From Rhodococcus sp. ARC_M5 (GTDB lineage: Bacteria > Actinomycetota > Actinomycetes > Mycobacteriales > Mycobacteriaceae): DNA of 64,000 nucleotides. Where the stretch lies: contig NZ_JALGQE010000014.1 in NCBI RefSeq assembly GCF_022810405.1, forward strand, positions 1 through 64,000. The letters run 5' to 3'. The position numbers and the translations under genes were made by a program. The notes under the pieces were generated by a model. The model worked only from the letters and a program-made list of their open reading frames with translations, ran no database searches and was not told the origin of the DNA. Shown here piece by piece: positions 16,511 to 22,621 of this stretch (its first letter is position 1; each line of letters begins with the position of its first letter).

Positions 16511-17530
16511 TCAGGCCCGGCCCTGCGAACGCAACTCGTAGCGTCGCTCGGCGTAGTCGAGATCGTCCTTCCACAACCGTGCAGCGGTGAAGTTCATCGC
16601 CGGACGCAGGAGCCCCGCTGCCTTGCGCGCCATCTGGAATCCCGGACGATCCGAGCTGGCAATCGTGGCCTCGATGACGGCGGTGCGCGGGGTGCCATCG
16701 GCTGCGGGGGCAAGTGGCGTCGCGTGCGTTTCGACGACGCTTCCCGCTCCTTCACCGTCGAGGATGCGCATCACGATGGTACGAGGGCCTGGGCAGACGA
16801 ACTCGGCCCGCACCGGCACGCCGATGCCCCGGCTGACGCGGAAGGTCACGTCGACGAGGAAGCGATCGTCCTCGTCGGGCACGTCGATCTCGGTAGGCGC
16901 ACTGACCACCTTCAGGCGTGCGAACGAGTACGGGTGGAACCACGCTCCGTGCCAGGGGTCGAGACGATTGGCGATGATGTCGTCGGGCTCGCACTTGCCG
17001 ACGAGAGTCACCACCCCGGCGATGGCAGTCGAGGACGGCGGGCGGATCGGAACCACGGGGACGGGCGTCGGCTCCTCACCGCCGAGCTCGTCGAGCCGCA
17101 CCCACACCAGAACCCCGTCGTCGAATGCCGGAACAGGACGCCAACCGGGCTTGCCCTTCGGCCCGAGCGCAAGACCGTGCCAGCGACAGACCAACGTGTC
17201 GCACTCGATCTTCGCGGTATCCAGCGCCGCACCGAGATGCGGACATGCGCCGGGGCCGATGTGCACCTTGCCTGCCGAGTCGCGCCAGGCCACGAGTTCG
17301 GTAGTGCCGACATAGCGACCGAACGGCTTGTCGGCCTTGACGTCGCGACTGGCGGCGAACACGAACCAATTACCGGAGGTCCGAGTCTTCGCACGCTTCA
17401 ATGCGGACTCGATGACCTGCGGATTCGCACCCTTCCAGGTGGGCTCCTGCTTCGCCCACGACTCCGACGGCAACGGCTGCAACGGCATCGTCTTCGGCCA
17501 CCGTCGTCGTACTGCATCCAGCGCGGTCAT
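16511..17530 (-). CDS. Rieske [2Fe-2S] protein with DUF5914
   Basis: A 339-aa protein with a Rieske domain in the N-terminal half: CPH at 96-98 and CRWH at 115-118 supply the two Cys and two His ligands of a [2Fe-2S] cluster. The C-terminal half corresponds to the DUF5914 region (LDPWHGAWFHPYSFARLKVV onwards) and resembles the ligand-pocket part of Rieske oxygenases, but the family is not biochemically defined. Related proteins occur near carotenoid genes in actinobacteria, so an oxygenase step on the CrtU product is a plausible inference (crtU is 2.8 kb away). The ATG at 17530 has GGGAG six bases upstream; a longer frame to 17599 lacks a good site. Confidence 0.78.
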   Translation of the reverse strand: MTALDAVRRRWPKTMPLQPLPSESWAKQEPTWKGANPQVIESALKRAKTRTSGNWFVFAASRDVKADKPFGRYVGTTELVAWRDSAGKVHIGPGACPHLGAALDTAKIECDTLVCRWHGLALGPKGKPGWRPVPAFDDGVLVWVRLDELGGEEPTPVPVVPIRPPSSTAIAGVVTLVGKCEPDDIIANRLDPWHGAWFHPYSFARLKVVSAPTEIDVPDEDDRFLVDVTFRVSRGIGVPVRAEFVCPGPRTIVMRILDGEGAGSVVETHATPLAPAADGTPRTAVIEATIASSDRPGFQMARKAAGLLRPAMNFTAARLWKDDLDYAERRYELRSQGRA

Positions 17531-17665
17531 TGCTGCTCCCAAAGTCGACAGTCGATTTCCCGTGTTCCGTCCCCATTGTTCCCGTTCCTGGGTACTCAAT
17601 GTGACATCTGGTGGCCTTTTCGGGGGTCAATGTCACATCGAGTGGACCAACTGACCGCTGCAGAG

Positions 17666-17977
17666 TCAGTTGACGCCGACCCATCGAAGTCCCGCAGTAG
17701 TGACAGCTGCGGCGAGAACGATGACGACGAAGGGTGCTTTGCGCCAGGCGAGCACGCCGGCAACGGCGACGCCTGCGGGTAGTGCGAAGCCCGCGAAGTC
17801 CCGATCCACAAGGAGGGTCGATGTGGCGATCAGTGCCACGAAGATGACGGCGACGGCAGTGGTCATCACCTTGTCGATGCGAGGCGAGATGGTGACTCGG
17901 GTTCGGAGTGCCGGCCCTGCGATGCGGAGCGCATAGGTGCCGATGATCAGCGCGATCAGGGGAGTCGTGAGGTTCAT
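17666..17977 (-). CDS. azlD: AzlD-type branched-chain amino-acid exporter subunit
   Basis: A 103-aa protein with four hydrophobic stretches (MNLTTPLIALIIGTYALRIAGPAL; TTAVAVIFVALIATSTLL; FALPAGVAVAGVLAW; VVIVLAAAVTTAGLRWVG), the layout of AzlD. AzlC and AzlD together export branched-chain amino acids or analogues such as 4-azaleucine. The ATG overlaps the azlC stop by 4 bases (ATGA), which also fixes the start well inside the longer open frame. Confidence 0.85.
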   Translation of the reverse strand: MNLTTPLIALIIGTYALRIAGPALRTRVTISPRIDKVMTTAVAVIFVALIATSTLLVDRDFAGFALPAGVAVAGVLAWRKAPFVVIVLAAAVTTAGLRWVGVN

Positions 17978-18702
17978 GCGGATTCCTTCGGTGCAACAGG
18001 AGCCGTGGACAGCATGGCCGGGACGACAGCGATCAAGGCCAGGAGCACGGGCAGCCCGCTCGGCAAGAACATCGACGCGACGAGAGCGACACCCGCTCCG
18101 AGAAGAGCTGCAGTGCGGGTGGCCTTGTCTCGAAGGGCAGGCATGATCAGTCCCAGCAGAATCGCCGGGAATGCGGCATCGAGACCGAGCGCGGCAGTGT
18201 CGGTGATCGCTCCTCCGCCGAGAGTGCCGATGACTACGCCGATGTTCCAGGTGACGAACAGACCGATGCCGCACAGCCAGAACGCTATTCGACGACTGCC
18301 CTCGTCCTTTTCAGAAACACTGAAGGCCACCGCCTCGTCCGTGATGAGGTGAGTTCCGAGCAGCCGCTTGATCGGCGACAGGTTCTGGAAGACCTCGCCG
18401 ATGGAGAAGCCGAGCGGAACGAGTCGGGTGTTGGCGAGCAACGCGCTCGCGACGGCGGCAACGGGATTGCCGCCTGCCGCAAGAATGCCGACGAAAATGA
18501 ACTGGGAGGAGCCCGCGAAGACCACCAGCGACATCACGACCGGCAACCACAGGGGCAGGCCAGCGGCCACCGAGATGGCACCGAACGATGCTCCGACGAG
18601 CGCGTCGGCCAGACAGACGAGCGCTATGTCGCGGATGTTGACCCCGCCGAAGCTCGTGAGCCAGTTTCTCGAACCGCCTGGGGTTCGCCATGTCGAACGC
18701 AT
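17974..18702 (-). CDS. azlC: AzlC-type branched-chain amino-acid exporter subunit
   Basis: An integral membrane protein of 242 aa of the AzlC family: LADALVGASFGAISVAAGLPLWLPVVMSLVVFAGSSQFIFVGILAAGGNPVAAVASALLANTR is the family signature (FAGSSQF), followed by HLITDEAVAFSV and GAAFPAILLGLIMP-like helices. It forms the export pair with AzlD. The chosen ATG at 18702 gives MRSTWRTPGG; an upstream ATG at 18738 is possible. It is divergent from an XRE-cupin regulator at 18769, the usual partner of azlCD. Confidence 0.87.
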   Translation of the reverse strand: MRSTWRTPGGSRNWLTSFGGVNIRDIALVCLADALVGASFGAISVAAGLPLWLPVVMSLVVFAGSSQFIFVGILAAGGNPVAAVASALLANTRLVPLGFSIGEVFQNLSPIKRLLGTHLITDEAVAFSVSEKDEGSRRIAFWLCGIGLFVTWNIGVVIGTLGGGAITDTAALGLDAAFPAILLGLIMPALRDKATRTAALLGAGVALVASMFLPSGLPVLLALIAVVPAMLSTAPVAPKESA

Positions 18703-18768
18703 GGTCGTTATAGTGGACGATGTTAGGCTGTTCGTCAAATCAAACGCGCGTACCGATGGAGTGAACGA

Positions 18769-19326
18769 ATGGCGGATACCGGACCACCGATCGCGGCCAT
18801 CGCTGCCGCTCTCCAGCAGGAACGACGACGGGTCGGCCTGTCTCTCGCGGAAGTGGCTCGTCGAGCAGGAATTGCCAAATCGACTCTGTCACAACTGGAA
18901 TCGGGTACCGGGAACCCGAGTCTCGAGACCCTCTGGGCGCTCAGCGTCACTTTGGACGTGCCGTTCTCCAGATTGGTCGAACCCGCGAAGCAGTCTGTCC
19001 GTCTGATCCGTGCGGGGGAGGGGCCGAGATTCGCGTCGGACAGGGCGGACTACTCGGCGACGCTGCTGGCGTCGTCTCCACCGAACGCTCGACGGGACAT
19101 CTATCTGATCAGCGCGAACGTCGGTGAACCGAGGCGCTCGGACCCGCATTCGCCGGGAGTTGTCGAACATGTGGTGCTCAGTGCCGGGCGGGCGATGGTG
19201 GGGCCGATGGGTGAGGCCGTCGAACTGGCTCCGGGTGATTACGTCGCCTATCCCGGCGATGAGCCGCACATCTTCGAGGCGCTGGAGTCGAACACCATGG
19301 CAGTGATGATCACCGAACACAGCTGA
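18769..19326 (+). CDS. XRE-family regulator with C-terminal cupin
   Basis: A 185-aa repressor/activator: helix-turn-helix at residues ~10-65 (LQQERRRVGLSLAEVARRAGIAKSTLSQLESGTGNPSLETLWALS), then a cupin sensor domain ~110-182 (VEHVVLSAGRAMVGPMGEAVELAPGDYVAYPGDEPHIFEAL). In such XRE-cupin proteins the cupin binds an amino acid or related ligand. The gene is divergent from azlCD with only 66 bp between starts, so it very probably controls the exporter. The ATG is 9 bases after a GGAG ribosome site. Confidence 0.88.
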   Translation: MADTGPPIAAIAAALQQERRRVGLSLAEVARRAGIAKSTLSQLESGTGNPSLETLWALSVTLDVPFSRLVEPAKQSVRLIRAGEGPRFASDRADYSATLLASSPPNARRDIYLISANVGEPRRSDPHSPGVVEHVVLSAGRAMVGPMGEAVELAPGDYVAYPGDEPHIFEALESNTMAVMITEHS

Positions 19327-19467
19327 CGTGGGTGGGAATAGTCAGCGAAGGCACCTCGTTGGACTCTTTCGACGGCGTTCGCTTGGCAAGCCCCGGGCCT
19401 CACCCCATTTGTCGCTTCGAGCGACCACTCGCCGAGAGGCGTTTGCAGCGGACGTCGTCCCTTACTT

Positions 19468-19502
19468 TTCGTGCACCTGAGCGCTCACGAACGATCAGGT
19501 GC
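19468..19502. repeat. Nested inverted repeats in an intergenic region
   Basis: The 242-bp gap after the XRE-cupin gene contains GCACCTGA (19473-19480) and TCAGGTGC (19495-19502), the perfect 10-bp palindrome TGAGCGCTCA (19478-19487), and a TTCGTG/CACGAA pair (19468-19491). It could be a terminator for the rightward gene or a protein-binding site. No coding frame or tRNA is evident in the gap. Confidence 0.45.
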
Positions 19503-19568
19503 GGTGCAACCAGCCCTTTCTGCGTGCGGAGGGTGTGAAAAGCGCGTCGCGAAGCGTTGAATGCAAAC

Positions 19569-19955
19569 TCAGTTTCCCGGAGTGAGTGCGGTGATATTCG
19601 CAGACGTCTGGTCATCGGCAGCCTCGGTCTCGTCGAAGTAGCGACGAAACAGCATCCGCATCGATTCGATGACGTCGATGTGCTGCTGAAGGATCACGTC
19701 GAGAGAGCGATCGGTGCCGGTGGCCTTCTTGAGGAATCTGTCGCGCAGGTCCTGGGCGGATTTCAAGTCGCCCCAGTCTTTGGCTTCTGCCAACGCGAGC
19801 GCGTCGATCTGCATCTTCTCCAGGTGCGCGAGGTAAGTGACACATGCCGCGTCGCACTTGGCAGCGACGTCGGCGGGAATGGCCACGGTGCCTTCGTCGG
19901 CTTGGGCATTGAGGTCCCGCCAGTACGTGAGCAGGTCCGGTTGGGAATCGGCCAC
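19569..19955 (-). CDS. Helical 128-aa protein, copy 1 of a duplicated pair
   Basis: A small all-helical protein with two Cys spaced CDAAC near residue 35, no signal peptide and no recognised domain. It is the same length as the protein at 21205-21591, and the C-terminal ~60 residues of the two (from WGDLKSAQDL to the end) are nearly identical, whereas the N-terminal parts differ. The size, the helical pattern and the linkage to a DUF3558 lipoprotein recall WXG100-like secreted proteins, but no WxG is seen, so this is only a suggestion. Start is the GTG at 19955, 29 bp after the lipoprotein stop; it corresponds exactly to the ATG of copy 2. Confidence 0.75.
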   Translation of the reverse strand: MADSQPDLLTYWRDLNAQADEGTVAIPADVAAKCDAACVTYLAHLEKMQIDALALAEAKDWGDLKSAQDLRDRFLKKATGTDRSLDVILQQHIDVIESMRMLFRRYFDETEAADDQTSANITALTPGN

Positions 19956-19984
19956 GAGTTCGACGCCTTTCGTATCGGGATGGT

Positions 19985-20545
19985 CTAGGTGGGAAGTTCG
20001 GAATCGAGAGCGGCCACGACCGTGTTCAACTCGGTGCACGGGTCGTACGGCGGGTTGCCAACCTGTGTGCCCGTGATTAGTGTCGCTCTGATCAATTCAG
20101 CACCTGCGACGAAGGCGACACCGCAGTTCAGAGCTGCATCGGCCGCAAGTTGTTGGTACTGCGTGGCGTCGCGTGTGCCCACCCGGACAGGTTGAAGTCG
20201 ATTGAAGTAGCTCGGATCGTCGACAAAGTCCAAGGTCTCGAAACCGACGAAAACACGCACGTAATACTTGCTACTCGGCGGCCGGCTTTCCCATCCGCAT
20301 ATCTTGAATCCGTTCTGATCGCGGCCGAAGATTCCTGACTCCTTGGTACTGACGTTCAATCCTGCACGCTCGATGGCCTCGTCGGGGATGGTGCATGGGT
20401 CCCATGGCGTCGGCGTGGAGGCGGTCGTACTAGCCGCCGCACTCGATGTCGCTGTGGCGAGGGCGTCACCGTCGGTGGTGTTCGCGCAGCCCGCGAGCAG
20501 CAGAAGTGCTGCCATCGCCGGCGTCCATCGTTGTGCCCTGCCCAT
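19985..20545 (-). CDS. DUF3558-family lipoprotein, copy 1
   Basis: An exported lipoprotein of ~186 aa. The signal sequence MGRAQRWTPAMAALLLLAGC ends in a lipobox with the acylated Cys at residue 20, then a Thr/Ala/Ser linker and the DUF3558 domain (PWDPCTIPDEAIERAGL, CGWES, FNRLQPV, NCGVAF, DPCTELNTVV). DUF3558 lipoproteins are numerous in mycolate actinomycetes and of unknown function. Four Cys in the mature domain (PWDPC, ICGW, NCGV, DPCTEL) probably form two disulfides. A longer frame starts at 20572, but ATG 20545 gives the normal signal peptide. The downstream helical protein gene follows after 29 bp. Confidence 0.82.
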   Translation of the reverse strand: MGRAQRWTPAMAALLLLAGCANTTDGDALATATSSAAASTTASTPTPWDPCTIPDEAIERAGLNVSTKESGIFGRDQNGFKICGWESRPPSSKYYVRVFVGFETLDFVDDPSYFNRLQPVRVGTRDATQYQQLAADAALNCGVAFVAGAELIRATLITGTQVGNPPYDPCTELNTVVAALDSELPT

Positions 20546-20642
20546 TGCTCTTGTCCGTTCCTCGGAGAACACCTAAGTGCTTGGACGCACGCCGGCGGGC
20601 AACGGTTCCCGGGACGGGCGAGGTGCCCGCTTACGCGCCTGA

Positions 20643-21163
20643 CGCTCGATTCACGCCGGCGGTGGGTATCCACACCTCTTCGACGGGGTGACGATGGACT
20701 TCGAGAGGGGGAGTTTCACCGCGACCATGGGATCGTCGGGTTCGGGGAAGTCGACGCTCCTGCACTGCGCAGCGGGGCTCGATCGCCCTACCAGTGGCAC
20801 CGTCGCGATCGCAGGTTTCGACATTGCCGACTCGGACGAGAAGGCTCGGACAGAGTTGCGACGACGACATGTGGGATTCGTGTTTCAGGCGTTCAATCTG
20901 GTGGGCTCACTGACCGCTGCGCAGAACGTCGAACTGCCCGTGCGGTTCGCCGGTCGCCGGGTCCCGGCGAGCTAGGTGACGGCAGCGTTGGCCGATGTCG
21001 GGCTCGGGGATCGTGCGTCGCATCGTCCTGCTGAGATGGCGGGCGGTCAGCAGCAACGGGTCGCCCTTGCGCGCGCACTGATCACCCGCCCCGATGGGTG
21101 GTCGCGGGGTGTTCGGCTCTCGCACTGGTGGCCACCGTGGCTGTGACTCGACGGGTGCTTAGG
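20643..21163 (+). pseudogene. Decayed ABC exporter operon: MacB-type ATPase joined to an FtsX-like permease end
   Basis: From about 20679 the frame reads FDGVTMDFERGSFTATMGSSGSGKSTLLH (Walker A), then VGFVFQAFNLVGSLTAAQNVELP (Q-loop), typical of MacB/LolD-type ATPases, but there is a TAG at 20973-20975. Reading on gives [33 protein letters not shown] (signature motif), after which Walker B, D-loop and H-loop are missing. From 21098, in another frame, the sequence reads [22 protein letters not shown], which looks like the last helix of an FtsX/MacB permease. The operon has therefore lost its middle by deletion, and the ATPase N-terminal ~20 residues are also gone. It lies on the opposite strand between the two copies of the lipoprotein cassette. 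Confidence 0.75.
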
Positions 21164-21204
21164 TGCGGGCGGGATAGCGGGGGTCCGGCGACAGCGGCGG
21201 TCTC

Positions 21205-21591
21205 TCAGTTCTTCGGAGTGAGCGCGGTGATGTTCGCAGCTGTCTGGTCGTCGGCAGCCATGGTCTCGTCGAAGTAGCGACGAAACAGCATCCGCATCGA
21301 TTCGATGACATCGATGTGCTGCTGAAGAATCACGTCAAGAGAGCGATCGGTGCCGGTGGCTTTCGCGAGGAACTTGGCTTGCAAATCCTGGGCAGACTTG
21401 AGGTCGCCCCACGATTTTGTCGTTTTCAATGCAAGTGCGTCGCGCTTCATCTGTTCGAGGTGTTCGATGTAGGTCGCGCACGCTGCGTCGCATTGTTTGG
21501 CGACGCCAGCTGGAATGGTGATGGTGCCGGCGTCAGCTTGGGCGTTCAGGTCTTGCCAGTGTGCGATGAGGTTCGGCTGGGCATCGATCAT
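21205..21591 (-). CDS. Helical 128-aa protein, copy 2 of a duplicated pair
   Basis: Same length and fold pattern as the protein at 19569-19955, including LNAQADAGTITIP, CDAAC, and an almost identical C-terminal half. The ATG at 21591 is preceded by GAAGGATG, a good ribosome site, and lies 28 bp after the lipoprotein stop, matching the layout of copy 1. Function unknown; probable partner of the adjacent DUF3558 lipoprotein. Confidence 0.75.
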   Translation of the reverse strand: MIDAQPNLIAHWQDLNAQADAGTITIPAGVAKQCDAACATYIEHLEQMKRDALALKTTKSWGDLKSAQDLQAKFLAKATGTDRSLDVILQQHIDVIESMRMLFRRYFDETMAADDQTAANITALTPKN

Positions 21592-21619
21592 GGTTGATGC
21601 ATCCTTCGGGCGACAATTC

Positions 21620-22180
21620 TTAGGCGGGAAGTTCGGAATCGAGTGCTGCGACCACCGAGTTCAGTTCGGTACACGGGTTGTACGGCGGGGTGCGGACCAG
21701 CGAATCTGTGTTGAGCGTCGCCATTATCAGTTCCGCTCCGGCGGAGAAGGCAACGCCGCAGTGCAGAGTCGCGTCCGCAGCGATTTGCTGATACTGGGTG
21801 GCGTCGCGAAAGCCGATCTGAACAGGCTGAAGCCGGTCGAAGTAGCCTGGGTCATCGATGTAGTCGATGCCTTCGAGCCCGGCAAAGATGCGCACGTAGT
21901 ACTTGTTGTTCGGCGGGCGGTCCTCCCATCCACAGATCTTGAATCCGTTCTGATCTCTTCCGAACACCCCCGACTCCTTGGTGTCGACGTTCAATCCTGC
22001 ACGCTCGATGGCCTCGTCGGGGATGGTGCATGGGTCCCAGGGCGTCGGCGTGGAGGCGGTCGTACTAGCCGCCGCACTCGATGTCGCTGTGGCGAGGGCG
22101 TCACCGTCGGTGGTGTTCGCGCATCCCGACAGCAGCAGAAGCACCGCCATCGCCGGCATCCATCGTTGTGCCCTGCGCAT
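21620..22180 (-). CDS. DUF3558-family lipoprotein, copy 2
   Basis: A paralogue of the lipoprotein at 19985-20545 with the same length from the chosen start: MRRAQRWMPAMAVLLLLSGC, lipobox Cys at 20, then an almost identical linker and DUF3558 domain (differences such as NVDTKESGVF against NVSTKESGIF, and ATLHCGVAF against ALNCGVAF). The ATG at 22180 follows GTGAGG; an ATG at 22192 is also possible. Leftward orientation away from the retron-like locus; the gap to the reverse transcriptase (22181-22621) must hold promoters for both directions. Confidence 0.82.
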   Translation of the reverse strand: MRRAQRWMPAMAVLLLLSGCANTTDGDALATATSSAAASTTASTPTPWDPCTIPDEAIERAGLNVDTKESGVFGRDQNGFKICGWEDRPPNNKYYVRIFAGLEGIDYIDDPGYFDRLQPVQIGFRDATQYQQIAADATLHCGVAFSAGAELIMATLNTDSLVRTPPYNPCTELNSVVAALDSELPA

Positions 22181-22427
22181 TGCCTCACCCATTTCTCGCG
22201 AACGTCTACGGTCTTGGACGCGGCGGAGCTCCTGATGGTTCCACTACCTTCGCTTCGGACTTGGGCATTCAGAATCGGCGTCGATCGGCGGGTAGTTGCG
22301 CGCGGTGGACGATAGTGAACCAGCAGGTGCGGCCGCAGCTCTACGACGATTGTCATGGGAGCCGTCGAATCGATCTTTCCCTGACGGTCCCGCTGACAGA
22401 TCTACCTCCCTTTGGCATGGTGGAGGG
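22181..22427. other. Intergenic region upstream of the candidate retron RNA
   Basis: These 247 bp between the divergent lipoprotein gene and the candidate ncRNA hold no convincing coding frame; the frames that cross it lack ribosome sites and family features. A CCTCC...GGAGG stem of 5 bp occurs at about 22405-22425. Promoters for the lipoprotein pair and for the RNA/reverse transcriptase must lie here, but I could not assign clear -35/-10 boxes. Confidence 0.4.
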
Positions 22428-22589
22428 ATGCAGCGGCGCGTGGGCGAGAGTCGGTCCACGAGACCGGTCTCAGGGGTAACCCCTGGGTACATCACGAGAA
22501 TCGAGCACTGCGTCCGAAGCTGGTCCGCACGCTCCGCGTGCTTTGCAGCTCCGAGGACGAAAGATTTCGGTCGCCCCGCGCCGTTGCAT
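22428..22589 (+). ncRNA. Candidate retron msr-msd RNA with a1/a2 stem
   Basis: The 5' arm at 22428-22447 (ATGCAG-CGGCGCG-t-GGGCGA) pairs with the 3' arm at 22571-22589 (TCGCCC-CGCGCCG-TTGCAT): 19 base pairs with one G-U pair and one bulged T. The enclosed 123 nt hold short hairpins: CGGTC/GACCG with a 5-nt loop (22452-22466); CAGGGG-TAA-CCCCTG (22471-22485); a two-part helix AGCTG...CAGCT around GCACGC-TCC-GCGTGC (22518-22550); and CCGAGG/TTTCGG (22551-22570). The segment ends 32 bp before the start of a retron-type reverse transcriptase on the same strand. In known retrons the ncRNA lies just upstream of the RT and is closed by an a1/a2 inverted repeat, so the match in place, size and layout is good. 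Direct proof (msDNA) is lacking. Confidence 0.65.
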
Positions 22590-22621
22590 GTCACTGCGTT
22601 GCACCCGATCGGTAGACATCC

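Larger units (their letters stand above)
19569..22180. repeat. Duplicated two-gene cassette (lipoprotein + helical protein)
   Basis: Two copies of the same module, 19569-20545 and 21205-22180, both leftward, with equal gene lengths and nearly equal spacers (29 and 28 bp). Identity is uneven: patches of almost identical DNA (for example 20367-20490 against 22002-22127, and the 3' ends of the helical-protein genes) alternate with diverged parts. That pattern suggests an old tandem duplication with later gene conversion. The 660-bp interval holds a broken ABC transporter operon on the other strand. Confidence 0.75.

Noticed and set aside
19327..19472. A tRNA or small RNA gene in the gap after the XRE-cupin gene
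   Set aside because: No cloverleaf with a TTCRANTC T-loop could be drawn, and no clear promoter-terminator pair was seen.
22412..22615. Open frames of 67-109 codons across the candidate retron RNA
   Set aside because: They have no ribosome site and no family resemblance. The strong inverted repeat and its position explain the region better as RNA.
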